From the IMG/VR virus record IMGVR_UViG_3300020055_001962, positions 1-52,791 of that record: a DNA stretch of 52,791 nucleotides, one strand, 5' to 3'. Numbering within the stretch: position 1 is the stretch's first letter; each line of letters starts with the position of its first letter. A program made the position numbers and the translations under genes. The notes beneath the pieces are model-generated. The model ran no database searches and was not told the origin of the DNA. It saw only the letters and a program-made list of their open reading frames with translations. The DNA comes from a virus. Positions 36,028-44,055 of the stretch are shown one piece after another.

Positions 36028-36389
36028 GTGAAGAAAAAGTAATTTTAGATCCAATGTGTTTTTACGGTGATTTTCCTTTGTCAATTACTAATACAGGAGA
36101 ATTAATTCCTTGTTGTTATTGCGACGATCCTGATACGTTGAACGATCCGTCATTTAAAAAACTTTTAGCAGTAAGTAATATAAAAGATTACGAACGCTTA
36201 GAAGATATTATGAATACAAAAGAATGGCGCAAGTTTGCAAAAAGGTTAACAAAAAATCAAGGACCTCCTGCATGCATTAACACTTGTAGACGCAGAGAAG
36301 ATCCAGAAGACATTATAAGAAAAGATACTTGGATAAATCCAAACGATACTACAAAAACAAAAACAAGAAGAGCAGGACCACAAACATGA
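36024..36389 (+). CDS. Stand-alone SPASM/twitch-like Cys-cluster protein, module 3
   Basis: This 121-residue protein starts at ATG 36024, overlapping the radical SAM stop. Cys pattern: ILDPMCFYG, then LIPCCYCDD, the EDIMNTKEWRKFAKRL helix, and ACINTCRRRE. It lacks a radical SAM core and is the counterpart of the genes at 29849 and 33504, with a less basic N-terminus. The C-terminal 30 residues are a Lys/Arg/Thr-rich tail. The next gene starts at ATG 36386 inside its stop codon. It is probably an Fe-S partner of the preceding core protein. Confidence 0.78.
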   Translation: MSEEKVILDPMCFYGDFPLSITNTGELIPCCYCDDPDTLNDPSFKKLLAVSNIKDYERLEDIMNTKEWRKFAKRLTKNQGPPACINTCRRREDPEDIIRKDTWINPNDTTKTKTRRAGPQT

Positions 36390-37225
36390 TTACACTAGCA
36401 GATCTTAAAGGATCAGAATACTTAACAGTAGACTTTTATTTGTCAAAGTCCTGCAATAAGAATTGTCATTATTGCACAGCATGGACACTTGAAATGCGTA
36501 ACTTAGATGTTGATATGGATTTTGTAAGAAATACAGTCAAGTATCTAAGTCCGTATAAGACTAGAATTTGTTTGCTTGGTGGCGAACCAGGTTTGATTAA
36601 AAACCTAGATGAGGTTATTGCTGAGATTAAGAAATATCCTAATCTTATAGTACAGGTTCTTTCCAATTCTCTTGTAAGAAAGTTTTATCCGCACATATTA
36701 GAAGATCCGGACATTATCTATATTGAACATCTGGTTCTTGATTTTTATGAAGACAGAATCGAAAAACTAGGTAATTATGATTTCTTTGAAGAAAACGATA
36801 AAAATAATTACAACTTGATTATCAAAACACCAAATTACTTCAAATACAGAGAAAACTTTGATTTGTCTGTAGTAGATCATAAAAATACAGAATTTAAAGA
36901 ATATAATTCACGTTCTCCGAAGTTCTTCAAAGATCATACACTTGTACAAGCACCTGAACTTAACAGAAGAATTTGTGCTAAGTTTCCACTAGTACCAGTA
37001 GTTGACTTTGAAATTAAAAAGATTAGACATTGTAGCCGTAAGGCAATTAATGGCTCGAGAGAATTTGATGTTACAAAAGAAAATATTGACAAAATGATGA
37101 ACTTTGATTTGTTTGAATTTGAAGAATACTGCAAAGTTTGTATGGACGAGATTCCAAGACGTCCGGATATTATTGTTAATAAGATACTTGAAAAGATTGA
37201 TGTTGTTGAAGAGGCGGTAGTATGA
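36386..37225 (+). CDS. Radical SAM protein with C-terminal Cys-rich region
   Basis: This 279-residue protein starts at ATG 36386 (ATGA overlap); an ATG at 36329 would overlap the upstream gene by 61 nt. C23-x3-C27-x2-C30 lies in SKSCNKNCHYC and LGGEPGLI follows, as expected for the SAM-binding GGEP motif. The final third has Cys in RRICAKF, RHCSRK and EYCKVCMDE, suggesting one auxiliary Fe-S cluster on the same chain. Unlike the three modules it is one polypeptide. It directly precedes the carbamoyltransferase gene. The chemistry is SAM-dependent radical formation; the target is unknown. Confidence 0.83.
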   Translation: MITLADLKGSEYLTVDFYLSKSCNKNCHYCTAWTLEMRNLDVDMDFVRNTVKYLSPYKTRICLLGGEPGLIKNLDEVIAEIKKYPNLIVQVLSNSLVRKFYPHILEDPDIIYIEHLVLDFYEDRIEKLGNYDFFEENDKNNYNLIIKTPNYFKYRENFDLSVVDHKNTEFKEYNSRSPKFFKDHTLVQAPELNRRICAKFPLVPVVDFEIKKIRHCSRKAINGSREFDVTKENIDKMMNFDLFEFEEYCKVCMDEIPRRPDIIVNKILEKIDVVEEAVV

Positions 37226-38736
37226 AGAAAATTTACTCGGTAGCAGTAAATATACATGACCATAATTCTTATGACGGTGAATTCCACTATCAAGCCGAAC
37301 GCTATACTCGTAGAAAACATAACCTAAATAGAGAAAACTCTCATGATCCTACTTATAGTAGAGAGTTCTTTTCCAATCTATTCTTACCAAAGTATAAAAA
37401 TCAAGGCAAAGATGAAATTTTTGCATTTACAGTTTCAAATTTAGGACAACAATTTGTTATTGACCTTATTGAAGAAAATATGTCTGACAAAGATTTCTTA
37501 GATTTTATGCCTGAAAACCTATGGGATTATTACCAAACAGATTCTTATTATTATATTGATCACCATCAGTCACATGCTGCTTATGCATTTTTAAGTTCCG
37601 GCTACGAAGAATCAGATATTTTAGCAATTGACGGCAGAGGCTGGCAGTTTAATTGTATTTTTATTGACAAAGATGGTAAGATTACTAACTTAAACAAAGA
37701 ACTGTCAGTTGGCGGACTTTGGAATAGATTGTCACAAGACATTGGGCTTGGATACTTGGGCGCAGGTAAGACAATGGGATTGGCAGCATATGGCGGATAT
37801 AACGCAGAAATACATGATATGATTAATCAGTATTTAGATAACCCTAACCATAGACTTCCAGACGGCTCTAAAAAAATACTAGAACGTATTCCTAAAGAAG
37901 ATGTAGCATTTACATTACAACTTGTAACAGAAGAACTAGTTAAAAAACATGTATATCCGTTAAAAACTTGCGATAGTCTTTGTATTGCAGGAGGCGTTGC
38001 ATATAACGGCTATATGAATGAAGAGTTTACAAAGCATTATACGAACGTACATGTACCACCAGCAGCAGGAGACGAAGGCCAAGCAATTGGAACATACATG
38101 CATGCTGATTACATTCTTAATAAGAACATTCATGTTCCGACAGTTTATGCTGGGCAAGAATATGAAGTAGATACTAGCATTTTTCAAGGACTAAACTTTG
38201 AAAAATTACCATTTGATAAACTTGTTGTACATGTTGCCAACGGAATTGCTAACGGAAAGATTGTAGGATGGCATCAAGGTAAGTCTGAAAGTGGTAATCG
38301 TGCATTAGGTAACAGAAGTATTTTAGCAGACCCAAGAAATCCTGATATAAAAGACATTATCAATAGTAAGATTAAACTGCGTGAAGACTTTCGTCCTTTT
38401 GCTCCTTCTGTTTTAGAAGAGCATTACGAAGAATACTTTGACACTAACCAAACAAGTCCGTATATGAGCCGTATTATGCCTGTTATTAGTGATAAGATTC
38501 CTGGTGTTACACACGTAGACGGTACAGCACGTATACAAACTGTTACAAGAGAGTTTAATGAACGCTATTATGACCTAATTAATGAATTTTATAAACTAAC
38601 AGGCATTCCTATGTTACTCAATACCAGTTTTAACTGTCAAGAGCCTATTGTAGAAACTCCGGAAGATGCTATAAACACTTTTAATAAGTGTGGATTAGAT
38701 TGGCTTGTTATTGGCGACTATATTGTAAAGAAGTGA
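37222..38736 (+). CDS. Carbamoyltransferase of the NodU/TobZ/CmcH family
   Basis: The protein has 504 residues, near the family's usual 500-600. The N-terminal part shows IDHHQSHAAYAF and ILAIDGRGW, the metal- and nucleotide-binding region, followed by LGYLGAGKTMGLAAYGG and LCIAGGVAYNGYMNE. The C-terminal part reads GWHQGKSESGNRALGNRSILADPR, REDFRPFAPSV, and MLLNTSFNCQEPIVETP. Such enzymes use carbamoyl phosphate and ATP to form a carbamoyl-adenylate and transfer the group to a hydroxyl. GNRALG replaces the usual GPRALG. The start is ATG 37222 with a 4 nt overlap upstream. The target could be an amino-sugar made with the aminotransferase at 31077. Confidence 0.9.
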   Translation: MKKIYSVAVNIHDHNSYDGEFHYQAERYTRRKHNLNRENSHDPTYSREFFSNLFLPKYKNQGKDEIFAFTVSNLGQQFVIDLIEENMSDKDFLDFMPENLWDYYQTDSYYYIDHHQSHAAYAFLSSGYEESDILAIDGRGWQFNCIFIDKDGKITNLNKELSVGGLWNRLSQDIGLGYLGAGKTMGLAAYGGYNAEIHDMINQYLDNPNHRLPDGSKKILERIPKEDVAFTLQLVTEELVKKHVYPLKTCDSLCIAGGVAYNGYMNEEFTKHYTNVHVPPAAGDEGQAIGTYMHADYILNKNIHVPTVYAGQEYEVDTSIFQGLNFEKLPFDKLVVHVANGIANGKIVGWHQGKSESGNRALGNRSILADPRNPDIKDIINSKIKLREDFRPFAPSVLEEHYEEYFDTNQTSPYMSRIMPVISDKIPGVTHVDGTARIQTVTREFNERYYDLINEFYKLTGIPMLLNTSFNCQEPIVETPEDAINTFNKCGLDWLVIGDYIVKK

Positions 38737-38740
38737 AACT

Positions 38741-40546
38741 ATGATTGAACGTGACGATTTAGGATTTTTAGAAAATGTTTTTAGTTTACAACCTAAAACG
38801 ACGGATGTTGACTTATTTTTCTTAAGATCTATCTTAACAGCGATGAGAGACAACGAAGAAAGGTCAGAAGATATTAAAGACTCTTTCAGTAGAAATCAAT
38901 ATGCTGCAAAAGAAAAACTTGTTGGATTACTCGATCAAATTGGAGTATTTGATAAACCTGTAAATGCAGTTATCTTTGGTTGTTGGTATGGAAGTGTTAT
39001 TATACCCATGCTAACAAAGAAGAAAGTAAAAAGTATAGTTGGTATTGATCAAGATGAAGATGTAATACGTATTGCAAAAAACAAGTTTTGGGCAAACAAC
39101 GAAAAAGTCGAGCTTGTTAATGGTAATGTGTTTGGCGAATATCGTAAAAAATATGAAAAAGCAAACCTTTTTATAAACACATCTTGTGAACATATGCCTC
39201 CAATGAAAGATTGGCCTTTCTGGTCAAAGTTAAGGCATGACACTTATTTTGCATTTCAGTCAAATAACATGTACGGAATTGAAGGTCATATCAATTGCGT
39301 TAAAACTATTGAAGATTTTAAAGATCAGTTGCCAGAGCATGCAGAAGTTTTATTACAAGATGAACTAGAAGATGAAAGAGGAACTCGATTTACTCTTGTC
39401 GGAAGAATATTTAATCCAGAACATGATATTGTAACTCCAGATCTTGTTCCTGCAATGATAACAGATTCTTTTAGAAATAACCATTTTAGATCTAAACAAA
39501 GACTTGTATCGTTTTTAGAAAAAAATAAGATTTTAGACAGAGGCGTAACTAACGTAACAGTGTTTGGTGGCTGGAATGGAAGTTTAGTAGCATCATTTCT
39601 ATCAGAAAAGGTAAAAGATATAACATTAATTGATAGTAATAATCTTGTACTACGGAATGTTAGAAATCAAGTGTTGTCCAATTATAAAAACATAGATTAT
39701 ATTTTTGGTGATGCGTTTAGCAAAAGTAATTTAAAACGGTTAGAAGAAAGTCACGTTATAATTAATACAGCATGTGAACACATGCCGCCAATGAAATATT
39801 GGCCTTTTTGGAAAAAAATGAAACCCGGAACTTATGTTGCATTTCAGTCTAACAATATAAAAAAAGACGGGCATACAAATGCTGCTAAATCACTAGAAGA
39901 TTTTAAAAATCAGTTACCATCAAACTTAATCATTCTCTATGATGACGAAATACGAGAATCATTTGGAGATAGATATACTATTGTAGGAATGTTACCAATT
40001 CCTGATGGAACACCAAATTATATAATAAGACAAAAACAAGACAGCGAAAATAAAAGAAATAAACTACTTTCTAAAATTAAGGGTTTTGAAATTAATAATG
40101 AAACTGAAGTTGTAGTTTTTGGTGCAAAGTCAAGTTCTAAATTTATATTAGATTTAGCATCCAATGCAAAGCGGGTGACATTATTAGACCTTGATGATGA
40201 TTTAACAAAATATCTTGAAAAAGACATTTTTACAGATCTTAATAATGTTGATTTTATACACGACAATGCATGGACCAAAGATGCTTCAAGATATAAAGAT
40301 GCTGGAGTGTTTATTAATACAATTTGTGAACACATGCCGCCAATGAAGGATTGGCAAATAATGCCTTGGTTCCAGCCAGGCACATATGTTGTTTTTGAAT
40401 CAAATAATAATCCAAACGAGTTGCATACTAATGGTGTAGGTTCTCTAAAAGAATTTAGAGAGCAACTGCCTAAAAACATTAGAGTTTTAGCAGAAGATGA
40501 TACAGATAATTTAATTATTGTAGGTAAAATTTTGGAAGGCAAATAG
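38741..40546 (+). CDS. Protein of three tandem Rossmann methyltransferase-like domains
   Basis: This 601-residue protein contains three homologous units of about 185-195 residues. Each begins with a Rossmann strand and loop, VIFGCWYGSV (residue 75), VTVFGGWNGSL (271) and VVVFGAKSSSKF (455), then an acidic motif (GIDQD, LIDSN, LLDLDD). Exactly 69 residues after the first strand comes INTSCEHMPPMKDW (144), INTACEHMPPMKYW (340) or INTICEHMPPMKDW (524). AFQSNN (FESNN in unit 3) follows. The pattern fits class I SAM-dependent methyltransferases of phages. In unit 3 the glycine-rich loop is degenerate, so this unit may not bind SAM. The gene begins 4 nt after the carbamoyltransferase stop. The acceptor is unknown. 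Confidence 0.75.
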   Translation: MIERDDLGFLENVFSLQPKTTDVDLFFLRSILTAMRDNEERSEDIKDSFSRNQYAAKEKLVGLLDQIGVFDKPVNAVIFGCWYGSVIIPMLTKKKVKSIVGIDQDEDVIRIAKNKFWANNEKVELVNGNVFGEYRKKYEKANLFINTSCEHMPPMKDWPFWSKLRHDTYFAFQSNNMYGIEGHINCVKTIEDFKDQLPEHAEVLLQDELEDERGTRFTLVGRIFNPEHDIVTPDLVPAMITDSFRNNHFRSKQRLVSFLEKNKILDRGVTNVTVFGGWNGSLVASFLSEKVKDITLIDSNNLVLRNVRNQVLSNYKNIDYIFGDAFSKSNLKRLEESHVIINTACEHMPPMKYWPFWKKMKPGTYVAFQSNNIKKDGHTNAAKSLEDFKNQLPSNLIILYDDEIRESFGDRYTIVGMLPIPDGTPNYIIRQKQDSENKRNKLLSKIKGFEINNETEVVVFGAKSSSKFILDLASNAKRVTLLDLDDDLTKYLEKDIFTDLNNVDFIHDNAWTKDASRYKDAGVFINTICEHMPPMKDWQIMPWFQPGTYVVFESNNNPNELHTNGVGSLKEFREQLPKNIRVLAEDDTDNLIIVGKILEGK

Positions 40547-41170
40547 ATGTATGAAAATTCTACACTATATTCTGCATTAACAAGATTTGGAGATTATTAT
40601 CCTCTAAGGCTTGAATACAATGTAGACAATATTATTGAAGAACTAGAAGAAAAATTTGAGTGGGTTCAGTACAACCCACGTAAAAAGAATGATCGATACG
40701 GATTAAGTATTACTAGTTTAGACGGAGGTTTGTCAGGAAGACCTGATCTTGACTCCTTGTACGAATATTATAATGAAACAGGTATTGCTCTACACGATTG
40801 GGACTTCAATAAAAAAACTCCAATATATTCATATTTTGAACAATGGCTAAATCCTTTCGAAAAATGGTTAGGACGTACCCACGTTATTAAACTTAACGCA
40901 GGAGGGTTCTTTCCTCCACACCGAGATCACAAGCATGCTAACATTGATTCTTTCAGAATCTTTTTGCCGCTAAATTATAACACCCGTGCTGCTTTCTTTT
41001 TACTAGAAGATAAAAGAATGGAATTTAAGAATGGAACAATGTATTTTATTGATACTGCTAAAATGCATACCCTATTCAACACATCAGAAACTCCTTTCTA
41101 TTTTGTTGTAGGAAACATCACACTAACTGAGGAAAGTGTCGAAACAGTGGCTAAACACTTGTTTGGGTAA
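40547..41170 (+). CDS. 2OG/Fe(II) oxygenase, aspartyl/asparaginyl hydroxylase-like
   Basis: This 207-residue protein has an iron site of the double-stranded beta-helix type: H125-R-D127 in FFPPHRDHKH and distal H174 in DTAKMHTLF, with FRIFLPLNY between them and FYFVVGNI after. The pattern resembles aspartyl/asparaginyl beta-hydroxylase-like phage proteins; 2OG is the likely co-substrate. The start is the ATG immediately after the preceding stop codon. Soluble, no signal. It follows the triple methyltransferase and precedes the desaturase gene by 26 nt. The protein or small-molecule substrate is not predictable. Confidence 0.75.
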   Translation: MYENSTLYSALTRFGDYYPLRLEYNVDNIIEELEEKFEWVQYNPRKKNDRYGLSITSLDGGLSGRPDLDSLYEYYNETGIALHDWDFNKKTPIYSYFEQWLNPFEKWLGRTHVIKLNAGGFFPPHRDHKHANIDSFRIFLPLNYNTRAAFFLLEDKRMEFKNGTMYFIDTAKMHTLFNTSETPFYFVVGNITLTEESVETVAKHLFG

Positions 41171-41196
41171 CTAAATATTTTATAGACGGTAAACAT

Positions 41197-41931
41197 ATGG
41201 AAAATACAACCAAATTATTAGTTAATCATGCATTTTGTCATTTACTACTTATTCCGGCCTTCATTTACGGTGAGTGGTGGATGTTTCTTGCTGGATTTGT
41301 TTGGTGGTACGTAGTTGCTATTGTTGCTATTAGTGGCGGCTATCACAGATATTACTCACACCGTTCTTTTTCAACTGGCAAGTGGTATCCTTATATTGTT
41401 AATTTATTAGGTATGTTTAGTGGCGCTGGCCCTGTACTTTCTTGGGTAGGAGCACATCGTATGCATCACGCACATAGTGACACTGACAAAGACCCTCATA
41501 GTTATACTTTTAAAGGTTTTTGGTCAATATACTTGAATACTTGGGGGTATTCAACCCGCATTGATCGCAAGTATATGCGAGATGTTTTAAAAGACAATAC
41601 TGTACGCTGGTTTTATAAAAACTATTTTAAAATTAATTTATTAATTATTGTAGTGTTTTTTCTTATTGATCCATTGTTCTTAATTTTTGGTTATGCATTA
41701 CCTACAGTTTTTGCATTTCATGGTTATGGCTTATTAAACACTCTAGGGCACAAAAATGCACAACCAAGAAATACTTGGGTTGGAAATATTTTAACAGCTG
41801 GCGAGGGATGGCATTTAAATCACCACAAACAAGGATGGAACTGGAGACTAGGCCGAGATTGGTGGCAGTTTGATCCAACAGCAACTTTTATAAGGATGAT
41901 AAAACATGACACTACCGTATCTGGAAATTAA
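41197..41931 (+). CDS. Membrane fatty-acid desaturase / hydroxylase-type di-iron enzyme
   Basis: This 244-residue protein has the three histidine boxes of membrane desaturases: HRYYSH (H50 and H55), GAHRMHHAH near residue 86, and GEGWHLNHH near 210. Hydrophobic segments lie at about 12-46, 60-75 and 145-175. These enzymes use O2 and electrons from ferredoxin or cytochrome b5 to introduce double bonds into acyl chains, or hydroxylate them, in the membrane. It is short against typical 270-390 residue acyl-CoA desaturases, but all motifs are intact. The start is ATG 41197 after GACGGTAAACAT. It has no cognate partner in the window and would draw on host electron donors. Confidence 0.9.
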   Translation: MENTTKLLVNHAFCHLLLIPAFIYGEWWMFLAGFVWWYVVAIVAISGGYHRYYSHRSFSTGKWYPYIVNLLGMFSGAGPVLSWVGAHRMHHAHSDTDKDPHSYTFKGFWSIYLNTWGYSTRIDRKYMRDVLKDNTVRWFYKNYFKINLLIIVVFFLIDPLFLIFGYALPTVFAFHGYGLLNTLGHKNAQPRNTWVGNILTAGEGWHLNHHKQGWNWRLGRDWWQFDPTATFIRMIKHDTTVSGN

Positions 41932-41961
41932 AAATAAAATAGCACAAACGGAGTATGCACT

Positions 41962-42552
41962 GTGAAAGTTATAACACTTGAAGAATATGGTGAAAAAGAA
42001 TTTCTTTCTGAATTAAAAAGAATAAAAGAAATGAATTATGCCGGAGATCAACGTAATATAGATTGGTTTGATCGTATACCTGAAATTTATAAAACTAGAT
42101 TTCCGAATTGGTGGTTTTTAATGGATCGCAACGACAAACTTGTAATGTTTGCTACTGTACAAGAATTTTATCAAGGATGCTGGCGTTTGTTAACAAGATC
42201 GTATATTCTTCCAGAATATAGAAGACCAATTTTGCCTGATAGAGATACTATGAAAAGCCCTAGTATGTATATTATACAAGAACAAATGAATTATTTGCAA
42301 AACGTAGATTTAAGCCTATTTGGAAACGAAGTTAATACATATTTTATTTCTATGCAAGACTTAAAACGTCGGAAATCTTTGGATAGATATAGAAAAAAGT
42401 TAGGTCCAAATTGGAAATTACTTCCAACAATGATGCAAACTTGCAAAGAATGTGATGACTTAAATTGCTGGCAAAATATAATTTATACAGGAGAAGTTCC
42501 AAGAAATAATACTATGTCACTTGAGGAATGGAGAGAAAAATTTGAAGGATAA
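41962..42552 (+). CDS. GNAT-like protein of unknown function
   Basis: This 196-residue protein starts at GTG 41962, after CGGAG in the 30 nt gap. A strand series reads WWFLMDRNDKLVMFATVQEF, then CWRLLTRSYILPEYRRP, which is like the central strands of the GNAT acyltransferase fold; the expected acetyl-CoA loop (Q/RxxGxG/A) is not seen. The later half is charged and helical (DLKRRKSLDRYRKKLG) and contains CKECDDLNCW, which might bind a metal. It overlaps the beginning of no neighbour and ends 4 nt before the next ATG. Acyl transfer is only a possibility. Confidence 0.5.
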   Translation: MKVITLEEYGEKEFLSELKRIKEMNYAGDQRNIDWFDRIPEIYKTRFPNWWFLMDRNDKLVMFATVQEFYQGCWRLLTRSYILPEYRRPILPDRDTMKSPSMYIIQEQMNYLQNVDLSLFGNEVNTYFISMQDLKRRKSLDRYRKKLGPNWKLLPTMMQTCKECDDLNCWQNIIYTGEVPRNNTMSLEEWREKFEG

Positions 42553-42556
42553 TACT

Positions 42557-43210
42557 ATGACAGAAAAATGTTTAGTCGAACGCACAAGAAGAGACCGTGT
42601 TAATGGTACAGGCCCGAAAAGAAACCAACTAGTAACTTTTAAAAAACTAGGAGAAGTTTCGGATGAAACATATGAGTATCTTAACAAATTTTTAATTGAC
42701 AACCCGCACAGTGACATTGGTAGTGATGACTATTCTATCAGTCGTAGTTGTAATTATGAAAAAGTATTTAATGTAGGACAGAGTTATAGACAGGTCATAT
42801 TGCAGAGAAATTCTTCAAATAATCATTACACAGTTGATGAGTACATTTATAAGAAATGGATACCAGGTAGTGAAATAGTACAAGAAGAAATGAAAGGTTT
42901 TTTCAATAACGTTTATAGATTCAGACTAAGTGAAATGCAGCCAGAACATACGCTTAATTGGCACATAGACGCTGATACAAGCGTCATATGCCGTGCTCAA
43001 ATATGTTTGAACGAAAACAATAGTACTTTTTTGTTTAAGGATAAGCAGGGCGTACACGAGTTTCAAATGAAACCAAAGGAACTTTGGTTCGTAAACACAG
43101 GGTGGTCACACACTGTAACAAATGATGCTGGTAATGTAAGAAAAGTTGCAATACTAGGATTTCACTATGATGATTTAAGACCAGATTTACAAAAGGAGAT
43201 AACTCTATAA
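42557..43210 (+). CDS. 2OG/Fe(II) oxygenase, aspartyl/asparaginyl hydroxylase-like
   Basis: This 217-residue protein runs from ATG 42557; a longer frame from 42521 overlaps the previous gene without a better ribosome site. The iron facial triad is H136-I-D138 in LNWHIDADT and H185 in TGWSHTV, with RAQICLNEN between and KVAILGFHYDD after. MQPEHTLNWH is like the entry strand of aspartyl/asparaginyl beta-hydroxylase proteins. It is the first of five 2OG-type genes in a row. The stop and the next ATG overlap as TAATG. Its substrate may be a protein side chain or a sugar. Confidence 0.78.
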   Translation: MTEKCLVERTRRDRVNGTGPKRNQLVTFKKLGEVSDETYEYLNKFLIDNPHSDIGSDDYSISRSCNYEKVFNVGQSYRQVILQRNSSNNHYTVDEYIYKKWIPGSEIVQEEMKGFFNNVYRFRLSEMQPEHTLNWHIDADTSVICRAQICLNENNSTFLFKDKQGVHEFQMKPKELWFVNTGWSHTVTNDAGNVRKVAILGFHYDDLRPDLQKEITL

Positions 43211-44055
43211 TGGAAGTAGTTCGTTCGTTACCTGGAGTAGGTATAGAATATAAATTAAATTTTAATTCTATGACCAAAGACGAAATAAAAGAATTTGGCA
43301 GACGCATACCAAAAGATAATGTTATTGTTGTACGTAACCAAGATCTTACAGATGAAAAAGTGTTAGAAGTTTGCGAAACAATTGGTCGTTGTATGAAACC
43401 AAAACAATTTTTTATGCACAACAAAGTACCAGGTTTATTTAGAGTTACTAACGAAAGAGATGAACATGGTGAAAAAACAGGACTGTTTGCAGACAAAGAA
43501 CTAGACTGGCACAGCAACGGCAACGGACGTCCAAGCGGAATGGAAGCATGTGTAGCACTATATTGTGTTAGACCCGGTGTAGACAGCGTTACGAGCTTCT
43601 GTGACACCAGACAAGCATACATTGACTTGCCTGATGATATCAAAGAAATAGTAGATGATGTAGAATGTTTGTTTAAATTTGAAAACAATACATTTTACGA
43701 TCTAGAAGAAGATGACAAAGAGCTAGTTATATTTGAACAGCATCCTGACTTTGTAGATGGGGTTAACAAGAGTCTAGTATATACACATCCGTGGACTGGA
43801 GAAAAAGGTTTGTATTTTACGTTCCATTATATTAGAAAAATGTGGCGCAAAGATGGTACACCCCTCGACCAAGAATGGCTCAAACAATATCTGTTAGATC
43901 ATGTTTTCCAAGAAAAGTACATTTACCATCACGATGATTGGAAACCAGGTGATTTTGTGTTCATGGATCAGTTCCATAGTATTCATAAACGCAATGAAGT
44001 AAAAGGTGATAGATTGCTGTATAGACTATCTTTTGACTATAAGAAGGTGTTTTAA
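43210..44055 (+). CDS. TauD/TfdA-type dioxygenase with an H-x-N iron motif
   Basis: This 281-residue protein has the TauD/TfdA plan: VIVVRNQDLTDE strand and helix, ELDWHSNGNGRPSGMEACVALYC, then DFVFMDQFHSIHKRN with H256 and RLLYRLSFD with the 2OG-binding type arginine. The proximal pair is H101-S-N103, where the family has H-x-D. The codon is AAC, so this is real in the read. An Asn at this position is unusual and could alter or abolish hydroxylation; halogenases of this superfamily have Ala or Gly there. The gene begins within the previous stop (TAATG) and ends directly before the next ATG (TAAATG). Confidence 0.78.
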   Translation: MEVVRSLPGVGIEYKLNFNSMTKDEIKEFGRRIPKDNVIVVRNQDLTDEKVLEVCETIGRCMKPKQFFMHNKVPGLFRVTNERDEHGEKTGLFADKELDWHSNGNGRPSGMEACVALYCVRPGVDSVTSFCDTRQAYIDLPDDIKEIVDDVECLFKFENNTFYDLEEDDKELVIFEQHPDFVDGVNKSLVYTHPWTGEKGLYFTFHYIRKMWRKDGTPLDQEWLKQYLLDHVFQEKYIYHHDDWKPGDFVFMDQFHSIHKRNEVKGDRLLYRLSFDYKKVF

